From contig JAEZOA010000046.1 in assembly GCA_023441625.1 (NCBI GenBank), positions 1 through 54,214 on the forward strand: DNA of 54,214 bases. The letters run 5' to 3'. The stretch is from Bacillota bacterium (GTDB taxonomy: Bacteria > Bacillota > Clostridia > Acetivibrionales > DSM-1351). The notes beneath the pieces are model-generated. The model ran no database searches and was not told the origin of the DNA. It saw only the letters and a program-made list of their open reading frames with translations. The translations under genes were made by a program, and so were the position numbers. Below are positions 27,337-35,077 of this stretch, in pieces (position 1 is the stretch's first letter; each line of letters opens with the position of its first letter).

Positions 27337-27717
27337 ATGAAGAAACAAGTTATTAATTCAGTTAATGCACCTGCAGCTGTTGGACCTTATGTTCATGCTG
27401 TTAAAGTTGGAGATTTTATTTTTACATCGGGACAGCTTGGTATTGATCCAACTACCGGTAATATGCCAGAAGGAGTTGCGGAACAAGCCCACTTAAGCCT
27501 TAAGAACCTTGGAGCTATATTGGAAGAAGCTGGAATGGATTATTCCAATGTTATAAAGACTACCGTATTTTTGAATGATATGAATGATTTTGCAACAATT
27601 AATGCAATATATGCTGAATACTTCAAAGGTGAGGCACCTGCAAGGTCTTGCGTTCAAGTTGCTAAGTTGCCTAAGGGCGGATTGATTGAAATAGAAGCAA
27701 TTGCTGTAAAAAATTAA
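27337..27717 (+). CDS. ridA: RidA family 2-aminoacrylate/imine deaminase
   Basis: 126 residues from ATG 27337, supported by GGAGG five bases upstream. YjgF/RidA motifs: NAPAAVGPYVHAV, FTSGQLGIDP, and the signature PARSCVQVAKLPKGGLIEIEAIA with the key Arg. RidA hydrolyses reactive enamine/imine products such as 2-aminoacrylate to pyruvate. YgeX generates exactly that intermediate, so its place at the end of the ssnA operon makes metabolic sense. A hairpin terminator follows at 27764. Confidence 0.95.
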   Translation: MKKQVINSVNAPAAVGPYVHAVKVGDFIFTSGQLGIDPTTGNMPEGVAEQAHLSLKNLGAILEEAGMDYSNVIKTTVFLNDMNDFATINAIYAEYFKGEAPARSCVQVAKLPKGGLIEIEAIAVKN

Positions 27718-27763
27718 ATTAATTAAGCATACCGGGAAGGGTGCTTAAGAATTATAAAACTTT

Positions 27764-27795
27764 AGGAGTATGACTTATAATCAAGTTATACTCCT
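27764..27795 (+). terminator. Terminator hairpin of the ssnA-ridA operon
   Basis: AGGAGTATGACTT (27764-27776) pairs with AAGTTATACTCCT (27783-27795) over 13 bp with a single G-U pair and a six-base loop. The following ATATTTG is only weakly T-rich, but the location right after ridA fits. Confidence 0.65.
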
Positions 27796-27920
27796 ATATT
27801 TGCGTAAAATAATTAAATCCAGCATACTCGAAAATATGCAATTATTATGTTAAAATGATTACTGTAAATTCTACTGGGGGTCTTAGTTGGTTTTATAAAT
27901 ATATTAGGGGAGAACGTAAT

Positions 27921-28535
27921 ATGAATGAAATGAACATAGAACAAAATAAACGAATATTAAATGCTGCATTGGACGTAGTGAATAAGAAAAATATTAGTGG
28001 TACAAGAATGCATTTAATAGCTAACCAAGCAAAAATGGTTCAGTCAAACGTTTATTATTATTATAAGACAAAAGAAGAGTTGATGATGGCGTTACAGGAA
28101 TACATTTGGGAAGAGTGTTATGATATAAGAAGAAAAGAGAAAAAACATAGTAAGGATAATCTGGAAAGTCAATTAGATGTTTTTTTTAATCAGAAAAAAA
28201 GATTGATTTTAAATAAACATAAATATGATTTTGCCGAAATTGAGTTTTGGGTGCATAGTAAGACTAATGACAAAATTCATATGCAGTTTATCAAAAATTA
28301 TGAAAATTGGAGAACGGAAATAAGGGAGATATTAGAAAAGTATTGTCCTGATTTGGATGAAATGAATAAGCAGATAATACCCTATACTTTAATATCATTA
28401 TTACAGGGAGCAACCATCCAATATTTTATTGATAAAAATGCCTTTGACATTGAAAATTATTTTGAATTATCTAAACAAATGATATTAAATCAAATAAACA
28501 ATGCTACAAAACAAGATACTCACAGTGGCAAATAG
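27921..28535 (+). CDS. TetR family transcriptional regulator
   Basis: About 204 residues from ATG 27921, preceded by GGGGAGAA; the longer frame from 27855 lacks an SD. N-terminal TetR HTH: ILNAALDVVNKKNISGTRM then AKMVQSNVYYYYKTKEELMMAL (about 12-55). The C-terminal ligand domain is poorly conserved, as usual. It stands between the catabolic operons and the purine permease, with related palindromes upstream of both, so it is the likely local repressor responding to a purine or pathway intermediate. The ligand is unknown. Confidence 0.88.
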   Translation: MNEMNIEQNKRILNAALDVVNKKNISGTRMHLIANQAKMVQSNVYYYYKTKEELMMALQEYIWEECYDIRRKEKKHSKDNLESQLDVFFNQKKRLILNKHKYDFAEIEFWVHSKTNDKIHMQFIKNYENWRTEIREILEKYCPDLDEMNKQIIPYTLISLLQGATIQYFIDKNAFDIENYFELSKQMILNQINNATKQDTHSGK

Positions 28536-28592
28536 TGCCAAAAAAGCAATGATTTATTGTGTAATATTTGTGCGAATTGCACAAAAACGGCA

Positions 28593-28621
28593 TTGACAAC
28601 TTAATATTTATATATTATTAT
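28593..28621 (+). promoter_or_regulatory. SigA-type promoter for the purine permease leader
   Basis: TTGACA (28593-28598), 17-bp spacer, TATTAT (28616-28621). A TTTGTGC/GCACAAA hairpin (28567-28585) lies just upstream. Transcription would begin near 28629, leaving a leader of about 460 nt before the permease start. Confidence 0.65.
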
Positions 28622-28769
28622 AAACAAGTAAAAAGTAACAAGTAACAGATAAAAATATAAATTGTTTTTATTTTTGATTAGAAAGCGATGTGATAAATGA
28701 TAAAATGAATAACATTTTGAAATAAGGTTACGTTAAAGAAAGTAAGGCTTGGTTACTATTACGTGGCAA

Positions 28770-28842
28770 CCGGTTTTTCCTTAATCTCAGTCAATGGGAA
28801 AATAGTCATTGATTAAGATTGTGATACATAGGAGACAACCGG
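28770..28842 (+). ncRNA. Candidate structured leader element upstream of the permease
   Basis: Nested pairings: outer CCGGTT (28770-28775) with AACCGG (28837-28842); inner CTTAATC (28780-28786) with GATTAAG (28811-28817), continued by AATG/CATT around a ten-base loop; a purine-rich bulge (ATAGGAGAC) on the 3' side. It lies inside the long leader. It does not match the purine, Moco, THF or PreQ1 riboswitch cores that I know. Could be a new or unrecognised cis-regulatory RNA, or chance pairing. Confidence 0.4.
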
Positions 28843-28860
28843 ATATTTTTTAGTCAATAT

Positions 28861-28880
28861 TAGATTGATTGGTCAATCTA
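28861..28880 (+). promoter_or_regulatory. Operator candidate, site 2 (palindrome)
   Basis: TAGATTGATTGGTCAATCTA has 8-bp perfect arms (TAGATTGA/TCAATCTA) around TTGG. A similar site is in the ygeX/ssnA intergenic region. The size and symmetry fit a TetR-family operator. It lies about 240 bp downstream of the TTGACA promoter, so it would block elongation or serve a second promoter nearer the gene. Confidence 0.6.
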
Positions 28881-29091
28881 TGAAAAGGGAGAAAACATTG
28901 GAAATTAAGGGGGAATAGTATGCTTTCATATTCTATGTATTAGTATACTAAAAATTTTGGATTGGTTTTTTTGATTTATCTTTGGCACATGTGTTTAATT
29001 AGAGCAATTATGTAAATAATAATCAATGATATTTAGTTTTTTCTTGATATGATTACTAATTAAAAACTTTTATTAAAGGAGAAGAGTGCAG

Positions 29092-30450
29092 ATGGAAAAT
29101 GAAAAAATGATTGACAGATCTGATGAAAGGTTGCCTATATCAAAGCTAATCCCACTAGGACTTCAGCATGTATTAGCTATGTATGCAGGTGCTATTGCAG
29201 TTCCGCTAATAGTCGGGGCAGCCGTAGGACTAAATGCTACACAAATTGCTATGCTTGTTGCACTTGATCTTTTTGCTTGTGGAATAGCTACACTGATACA
29301 AGCGCTTGGTATTGGGAACTTTGCAGGTGTTAAACTGCCTGCAATTTTAGGTTGTTCTTTCGCTGCCGTAAGTCCATTAATTAGTATTGGTACTACCAGT
29401 GACATGAGGACTGCTTACGGGGCGATTTTAGTGGCAGGTCTAATTGTTGTAATAATTGCACCCCTTTACGGTAAAATACTACGGTTTTTTCCAACAGTTG
29501 TTACTGCAACTACGTTAACTATGATAGGATTATCTTTAATTCCTGTTGCAATTACTAATATGGGTGGCGGTAGTGGTGTTGAAGACTTTGGTGCTCCCAA
29601 ATATTTAGGATTAGCACTTTTTACAATATTAATCGTTATTGTATGTAATAGATTTTTTAAAGGTTTTGCTCAATCTTTATCTGTACTAATAGCTTTGGTA
29701 GTAGGTACAATTGTAGCTATACCATTGGGATTAGTGGATATGAGTGTGGTTTCTGAGGCAGCTTGGTTTGGATTACCTAGAGTGTTCTATTTAGGAGCTC
29801 CCAAATTTGAATTAAGTAGTATCGGCCTTATGACAATCGTTATGTTAATAATAATGGTTGAATCTACAGGAAGCTTTATGGGTCTTGCTAGAATTTGTGG
29901 AAAGAAAATTGGAGAAAAAGAATTAGTAAAAGGTTTCAGAGCAGAGGGCTTGGCTACTATAGTAGGTGGTGTATTTAACTCCTTCCCATATACAACTTTT
30001 GCTCAAAATATTGGTCTTGTTACAATGACGAAAGTATTCAGCCGCTGGGTAGTTGTAGCTTCTGGTGGTATATTAATGCTTCTTGGTTTATGCCCTAAAT
30101 TTGCAGCATTGGCTACAATTATTCCTGCTCCAGTATTTGGCGGAGCAACAGGAATAATGTTTGCAATGGTTGCTCTTTCTGGAATTCAATCCTTAGGTGG
30201 TGTAGATTTTAGCAAAACGAGTAATATGTTAACAGCTGCTGTTCCTTTAACATTAGGTATTGGTATTACTGTTAATTCTTCGATATTGAGTAAAATGCCT
30301 TCCGTAATACACACTATATTCAGCAGTGCTATTGCTACTACGGCATTATCTGCAATCTTATTGAATGCAATTTTAAATTGGGGAGATAAATCAGCACATG
30401 GCAATGAAGATAGTGCAGTTGATGCAGGGGGGAATTCAAAACATATATAA
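29092..30450 (+). CDS. NCS2 family purine (xanthine/uric acid) permease
   Basis: About 452 residues from ATG 29092 (AAAGGAGAAG about ten bases upstream; a GTG at 29086 is possible). Twelve or more hydrophobic segments. NCS2 features: LGLQHVLAMYAGAIAVPLIVGAA at the N-terminus, KLPAILGCSFAAVSPL, conserved MVESTGSFMGLARICGK (about 265), and NSFPYTTFAQNIGLVTMTKVFSRWV, a QNxGxxxxT-type motif typical of the family. Proton- or sodium-coupled uptake of xanthine, urate or a related base across the cytoplasmic membrane. Location in the purine island supports purine over uracil. Confidence 0.92.
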   Translation: MENEKMIDRSDERLPISKLIPLGLQHVLAMYAGAIAVPLIVGAAVGLNATQIAMLVALDLFACGIATLIQALGIGNFAGVKLPAILGCSFAAVSPLISIGTTSDMRTAYGAILVAGLIVVIIAPLYGKILRFFPTVVTATTLTMIGLSLIPVAITNMGGGSGVEDFGAPKYLGLALFTILIVIVCNRFFKGFAQSLSVLIALVVGTIVAIPLGLVDMSVVSEAAWFGLPRVFYLGAPKFELSSIGLMTIVMLIIMVESTGSFMGLARICGKKIGEKELVKGFRAEGLATIVGGVFNSFPYTTFAQNIGLVTMTKVFSRWVVVASGGILMLLGLCPKFAALATIIPAPVFGGATGIMFAMVALSGIQSLGGVDFSKTSNMLTAAVPLTLGIGITVNSSILSKMPSVIHTIFSSAIATTALSAILLNAILNWGDKSAHGNEDSAVDAGGNSKHI

Positions 30451-30540
30451 GAGCGGTACCCAGTAGATATGCTATTTACAGGTACGATTTCTATAAAATG
30501 GAAACTTATATAGCTAATAAGATTAATGAAAAGGAAGCCT

Positions 30541-31566
30541 ATGAAAGAATTTTATGAATTAATTGGGAATATACCTACGTATAACGAAACCATAGTTGCT
30601 AAAGTAATTGATGGTAGGTATGCGGGTGAAACAGCGATATTCTCAGGTGGAAATATAATTTATTCCTCCTTAAATAATGAATTCTTTCACGATATGAACT
30701 ATGAATTACTTCATACTGGTTCATGTCAATTACAGAAAATTGATGGACAAAGAATCTTCTGTGAAGTGCTTAGTAACGAGAAGAAGCTGGTGATTTGTGG
30801 TGGAGGACATGTCTCAATCCCTATCATAAAAATGGCTAAAATGTTGGGCTTTTCGGTGACAGTAATTGAAGATCGTCTGAAGTATGCCGATAATGCTAAA
30901 GCAGCAGGAGCAGATAACTTGATATTCGATGAATTTTCCAGTGCATTAAATAAAATAGCAGGGGATAAGGATACTTATTTCGTGATTGTAACAAGAGGTC
31001 ATCGCTATGATCAGGCCTGCCTGGAAGAGATTCTCAAGAAAGATAATGCCTATATTGGAATGATAGGAAGTAAAGCTCGTGTGAAGCGGATCAAAGAGCT
31101 TATGAGTGAAAAGGGCTATTGTGATAGCAAGCTAGCAGAGATATACTCTCCGATTGGACTAAAAATTGGTGCTGAAACACCGGAAGAGATAGCAGTATCA
31201 ATTATGGCAGAAATAATACAAGTTAAAAATCAAATAAAAAAAGGTTATGGATATCCAAAGGAGATCATTAATGCAATTCTTAGTGAGAAAACAGAAGAGA
31301 TGCCGAAGGTTTTAGCTACTATCATCTCAAGAAAAGGTTCCGCGCCAAGAGAAATAGGTACAAAAATGTTAATCTACAAAGATGGTACTACGGTAGGAAC
31401 AATCGGAGGTGGATGTGTAGAGGCTGATATCTGTAGTAAGGCGCGATTAATGGAAAAGGATCAAAAGCCAAAAATATATACTATGGATATGACAGGCCGT
31501 GAAGCTGAAGAGGATGGCATGGTTTGCGGCGGTATCGTAGAAATTCTGTTGGAATCGTTGCATTAG
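30541..31566 (+). CDS. XdhC/CoxI family protein (Mo-cofactor maturation/insertion factor)
   Basis: About 341 residues from ATG 30541, which has AAGGAAG just upstream; the ATG at 30526 overlaps that SD. A Rossmann region (LVICGGGHVSIPIIKMAKM, then VIVTRGHRYDQACLEE and GMIGSKARVKRI) is the XdhC_C domain. The C-terminal region ATIISRKGSAPREIGTKML..GTIGGGCVEADI..DGMVCGGIVEI is the XdhC_CoxI domain, so the order is the reverse of some homologues. The family binds molybdopterin cofactor and readies it for insertion into molybdenum hydroxylases. It follows the permease by 90 bp and precedes a strong terminator. Confidence 0.9.
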   Translation: MKEFYELIGNIPTYNETIVAKVIDGRYAGETAIFSGGNIIYSSLNNEFFHDMNYELLHTGSCQLQKIDGQRIFCEVLSNEKKLVICGGGHVSIPIIKMAKMLGFSVTVIEDRLKYADNAKAAGADNLIFDEFSSALNKIAGDKDTYFVIVTRGHRYDQACLEEILKKDNAYIGMIGSKARVKRIKELMSEKGYCDSKLAEIYSPIGLKIGAETPEEIAVSIMAEIIQVKNQIKKGYGYPKEIINAILSEKTEEMPKVLATIISRKGSAPREIGTKMLIYKDGTTVGTIGGGCVEADICSKARLMEKDQKPKIYTMDMTGREAEEDGMVCGGIVEILLESLH

Positions 31567-31621
31567 TTTATTAAGGAATACAACATACAAGTATTTGATG
31601 TTTTGTCATTTCTTCTTAAGA

Positions 31622-31661
31622 TTTAAGTGTCAAATGCACCTTTTGACACTTAAATCTTTTT
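31622..31661 (+). terminator. Strong intrinsic terminator
   Basis: TTTAAGTGTCAAA (31622-31634) and TTTGACACTTAAA (31642-31654) form a perfect 13-bp stem with a seven-base loop, followed by TCTTTTT. It ends the permease/XdhC-family unit. Confidence 0.85.
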
Positions 31662-31752
31662 AATATATCGTGAATGGAGATTTTTGGGCAATGAGTCACA
31701 AGCTGTTACCATATGGTCGTAAACCTTTTTAATATATCGTGAATGGAGATTT
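31656..31752 (+). repeat. 28-bp direct repeat flanking a possible 13-aa leader peptide
   Basis: Two identical 28-bp copies (31656-31683 and 31725-31752) each contain CTTTTTAATATATCG and TGGAGATTT. The second supplies the SD (GGAGATTT) of the MoeA-like gene. After the first copy an ORF MSHKLLPYGRKPF (31691-31732) ends inside the second copy. It could be a duplication of the ribosome-binding region creating an upstream ORF, or a repeated regulator site; CGATATATT on the minus strand resembles a ModE half-site weakly. Confidence 0.6.
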
Positions 31753-31755
31753 AGC

Positions 31756-32790
31756 GTGAAACAAATTGAAACAACAAAAGCAGTTGGGCAGGTATTATGC
31801 CATGATATAACACAGATTATTAAAGATGAGAAAAAAGGTCCGATATTTCGTAAAGGACATATTGTTACGGAGGAAGATATACCGGTTTTATTATCGGTAG
31901 GCAAAGACCATTTATATGTATGGGAAAAGAACGAGAATCTTCTGCATGAAAATGAAGCTGCAGAAATATTATATGAGATGTGCAGAAGCACAGGTATGAC
32001 AGGTTCTGAGGTAAAGGAAGGAAAAATTGACATTATTGCAGAGATGGATGGTCTGCTTAAAATAAATAGAGAGAAATTACTGGCTGTTAATAGTCTGGGA
32101 GAAATGATGATTGCAACTAGGCACGGAAACGTTCCTGTTAAGAAAGGTGATAAACTCGCCGGAACGAGAATTATACCTCTTATGATAGAAAAAGAAAAGA
32201 TGGAGAGGGCAAAGTTTGTCGGTGGCGATAAGCCGGTACTTACAATTCTTCCTTATAAGGAGAAGAAGGTTGGAATAGTAACTACTGGGAATGAGGTGTT
32301 CTACGGTAGAATCAAGGATAGTTTCGGACCTGTTATTATGGAAAAATTAAAAGAGTTTCCTACACATATATTAGGACAGACTTATGTAGATGATCACAAG
32401 CAGCACATTAGGGATGCAATTTTGGACTATATTCACCAAGGTGCGGATATGGTTATCTGTACGGGTGGTATGAGTGTTGATCCGGATGATTGTACACCGG
32501 GGGCTATTATGGATACCGGCGCTAATATTGTAACTTATGGTGCTCCAGTATTACCAGGGGCCATGATGCTTGTTGCCTACTATGTAAAAGAAACCAGAAA
32601 AATCCCGATATTAGGGTTGCCTGGCTGTGTTATGTACTCAGAATGGACTATTTTTGATATCCTGCTCCCTAGGATTATGTCTGACGATGAAATTACAAGG
32701 GAAGAATTGGCTGCACTCGGAGAAGGTGGGCTATGTTTAAGATGTTCTGTATGTACGTATCCAAACTGCGGATTTGGGAAAGGAAGATAG
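31756..32790 (+). CDS. MoeA-like molybdopterin-binding protein with C-terminal Cys cluster
   Basis: The start is GTG 31756 behind GGAGATTT. 344 residues. A MoCF-biosynthesis fold is visible in KKVGIVTTGNEVFYGRIKDSF (about 174-194) and MVICTGGMSVDPDDCTPGAI (about 234-253), then LPGAMMLVAYY and ILGLPGCVMYSEWT. The N-terminal half (VGQVLCHDIT..GPIFRKGHIVTEEDIP) matches the short MoeA-related proteins found with Mo-hydroxylase genes. It ends in CLRCSVCTYPNCGFGK, an unusual Cys motif. Shorter than true MoeA (about 400). Probably handles molybdopterin or Mo insertion; not necessarily the housekeeping MoeA. Confidence 0.8.
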   Translation: MKQIETTKAVGQVLCHDITQIIKDEKKGPIFRKGHIVTEEDIPVLLSVGKDHLYVWEKNENLLHENEAAEILYEMCRSTGMTGSEVKEGKIDIIAEMDGLLKINREKLLAVNSLGEMMIATRHGNVPVKKGDKLAGTRIIPLMIEKEKMERAKFVGGDKPVLTILPYKEKKVGIVTTGNEVFYGRIKDSFGPVIMEKLKEFPTHILGQTYVDDHKQHIRDAILDYIHQGADMVICTGGMSVDPDDCTPGAIMDTGANIVTYGAPVLPGAMMLVAYYVKETRKIPILGLPGCVMYSEWTIFDILLPRIMSDDEITREELAALGEGGLCLRCSVCTYPNCGFGKGR

Positions 32791-32835
32791 TCTAGAAATC
32801 TAAGATTATTAATATATATTTTAATAGAGGATTTG

Positions 32836-33079
32836 ATGGATAAAATATTAATTATTTCACACTGTATATTAAACACTTCATCCAAGGTTATAAGCAATAA
32901 TACAACTGAAAATCAGAAGGAGGCTGATAATAGAGAGAAATTACTGAATTATGTTATCAAAAATAATATTCAGTTATTACAGTCGTTATGTATGGTAGCA
33001 GAAGATGGGGACATGTAAAAGAACAGTTTGATAATACGTTCTATCGTAAACAGTGTAAGAAAATGTTAATACTTGCCCA
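32836..33079 (+). pseudogene. Remnant of a TudS/DUF523-type desulfidase gene
   Basis: MDKILIISHCILNTSSKV and LLNYVIKNNIQLLQ match the start of CD3072-type TudS-related proteins, including the first active Cys. Then the expected LPCPEF region is lost. The family continues in another frame (YGSRRWGHVKEQFDN, FYRKQCKKML) and stops, with the C-terminal half missing. Frameshifted and truncated. Confidence 0.7.
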
Positions 33080-33310
33080 TTAATTGGAACGCCAATCGGA
33101 ATTTTTATATATGGTGGATTTACAGGTACGATATCAGATGTTATAGTCTTGGCTTTAAAAAGTTCGGGAAGTAGCATTTTTACAGCATCATTTATTGCAA
33201 AAATAGGAAATAACTTACTAGACAAGGTAGGTACTTGTTTAATTGCATATTTCCTTATAAAAAGGCTTCCCAATAGTTTAAAAATACATTCCATGGAAAA
33301 AGCTAGTTGA
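33080..33310 (+). pseudogene. C-terminal remnant of an ECF-transporter S-component-like membrane protein
   Basis: An open frame without start reads LIGTPIGIFIYGGFTGTIS, FIAKIGNNLLDKVGTCLIAYFLIKRLP and stops at 33308. The hydrophobic pattern and the KIGNNLLDK motif resemble the last helices of ECF S components such as riboflavin-type ones. The 5' part is absent, replaced by the tail of the TudS remnant, so a deletion joined the two. Confidence 0.5.
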
Positions 33311-33449
33311 TAGAGTTATAAATGGTTATCATCCACTGTAGTGACAACATTTCGATGGATATATTTAGGGATAAAACTTTTTAATCTTATTGTCAACTAT
33401 ATATAAAAAATTAATAATATTAATTTGATATCAGCAATTTGGGAGGCTT

Positions 33450-34301
33450 ATGAAAAAAAGATTACTTATATTATCTTTAACACTTATATTAGCATTGATT
33501 ACAGGGGGGTGTTCTACGTCCCCAAAAAGTAATTCACAAAGTCAACAAGTTTTACCTAGTTCTACGGCACAAACAGAAGCCGGTCAAGCACCAGCTGAAA
33601 CTATGACGATTAGTATTGCTGCTGCTGCAAGTCTGGAAACAATCCTTAATAAGGATTTAATCCCTCAGTTTGAAGAAAAGAATCAAGGAATTAAGGTAGA
33701 AGGAACCTATGATAGTTCAGGAAAACTAGAGAAACAGATTGAAGAGGGAATGACAGTAGATGTATTCTTCAGTGCAGCAACAAAACAGATGGATCAATTA
33801 AGTAGCACAGGCTTGATATCAGATAATACCAGAGTTGATTTATTAAAAAATAAAATTGTTCTAATTATCCCGGCAAATGCTACATCTGGTATTACTAAAT
33901 TTGAGGATATAACTAAAGCTAATAAAATTGCAATTGGTGATCCTGCCAGTGTACCGGCTGGTCAGTATGCGAAAGAAGCATTAACCAGTCTGGGTTTATG
34001 GGATAAAGTAAGCGCAAAAGCAAGTCTTGGAACAAATGTTACTGAAGTTCTTAACTGGATTGCTGAGGGTAGTGCAGAGGCTGGCATAGTGTATGCAACC
34101 GACGCAAAATTACAACCGGATAAAATTAAGATTGTGGCTGAAGCACCAAGTGGCAGTCTGAAGAAGGATGTTATCTATCCGATAGCAGTTATAAAAGCAT
34201 CTACAAAGCAGGAAGCTGCACAAAAGTTCGTAGACTTTTTAACTTCAGAAGCAGCTATACAAAAATTTGAGAGTTATGGATTTACGAATGCAAAAAAATA
34301 G
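33450..34301 (+). CDS. modA: Molybdate ABC transporter substrate-binding lipoprotein
   Basis: 283 residues. Lipoprotein signal MKKRLLILSLTLILALITGGC with lipobox Cys at 21 (TGGC), so it is anchored outside the membrane. The mature part has the ModA fold: ISIAAAASLETIL, GTYDSSGKLEKQIEEG, DVFFSAATKQMDQL, IAIGDPASVPAGQYAKEAL, GIVYATDA. It binds molybdate (or tungstate). GGGAGG lies before the ATG. First gene of a modABC-moaC-moaA-MOSC-mog run. Confidence 0.95.
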   Translation: MKKRLLILSLTLILALITGGCSTSPKSNSQSQQVLPSSTAQTEAGQAPAETMTISIAAAASLETILNKDLIPQFEEKNQGIKVEGTYDSSGKLEKQIEEGMTVDVFFSAATKQMDQLSSTGLISDNTRVDLLKNKIVLIIPANATSGITKFEDITKANKIAIGDPASVPAGQYAKEALTSLGLWDKVSAKASLGTNVTEVLNWIAEGSAEAGIVYATDAKLQPDKIKIVAEAPSGSLKKDVIYPIAVIKASTKQEAAQKFVDFLTSEAAIQKFESYGFTNAKK

Positions 34302-34337
34302 ATTAATTTAAAAAATGAATTTGAAAGGTAATGAAAT

Positions 34338-35012
34338 ATGGATTTTACGCCTATCTTAATCTCAATAAAAACTGCTTCTTTAGCAATCTTAATCACTTTT
34401 TTTCTAGGTATCTTTGCTGCAAAACTTATTACAGAGCTAAGAAATGAAGCACTAAGAAGCATTATAGATGGGCTCCTGATTCTACCGTTAGTGTTACCTC
34501 CTACAGTAGCTGGCTTTTTTTTGCTTTATCTTTTTGGTGTTCATAGACCAATTGGGAGTTTCCTGCTGGATTTTTTTGGAGTAAGAATTGTTTTTTCCTG
34601 GGGGGCCACCGTTTTGGCTGCAGTGGTGCTTTCGTTTCCTCTAATGTATCGTTCAGCTAAGGGTGCTTTTGAACTAGTGGATTCAAATCTAATTTATGCA
34701 GCTAGAACACTTGGTATGTCAGAGTGGAAAATCTTTTGGCGAGTTATAATGCCAGCGGCAATGCCAGGAGTGGTCAGCGGAGGAATTTTGGCGTTTGCAA
34801 GAGGTCTTGGAGAGTTTGGAGCTACTGCCATGATTGCAGGTAACATAGCAGGAAAAACAAGGACAGTTCCTTTGGCAATCTATTCAGCTGTAGCAGCTGG
34901 TGATATGGTAACAGCCGGCAAATATGTACTTTTTATTACAACCCTAGCAATTATTATCGTTACGTCAATGAATTATTTTACGACCAATCGGTATTTCGCG
35001 TCCCGAAGGTAA
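34338..35012 (+). CDS. modB: Molybdate ABC transporter permease
   Basis: 224 residues with about five membrane segments. The EAA-type loop that docks to ModC is visible as AARTLGMSEWKIFWRVIMPAAMPG followed by LAFARGLGEFGATAMIAG. PLVLPPTVAGFFLL and SFPLMYRSAKGAFE are typical of ModB. Follows modA by 36 bp. Confidence 0.95.
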   Translation: MDFTPILISIKTASLAILITFFLGIFAAKLITELRNEALRSIIDGLLILPLVLPPTVAGFFLLYLFGVHRPIGSFLLDFFGVRIVFSWGATVLAAVVLSFPLMYRSAKGAFELVDSNLIYAARTLGMSEWKIFWRVIMPAAMPGVVSGGILAFARGLGEFGATAMIAGNIAGKTRTVPLAIYSAVAAGDMVTAGKYVLFITTLAIIIVTSMNYFTTNRYFASRR

Positions 35013-35077
35013 ATCCTAATGCGATTTTCCTCAAGAGATGCTAAATTGTACATAACTTAATCATTAAGGAGTAGAAG

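Noticed and set aside
28629..28860. Purine, Moco, THF or PreQ1 riboswitch before the permease
   Set aside because: None of the conserved cores that I know can be matched; left as an unclassified structured leader.
28880..28943. Tiny ORFs (12 and 7 codons) after the palindrome
   Set aside because: The 7-codon ORF has a good SD and is mentioned in the leader finding, but there is not enough to annotate a gene.
33311..33449. ModE binding site upstream of modA
   Set aside because: AT-rich TATATA stretches are present but no two-armed ModE consensus can be made out.
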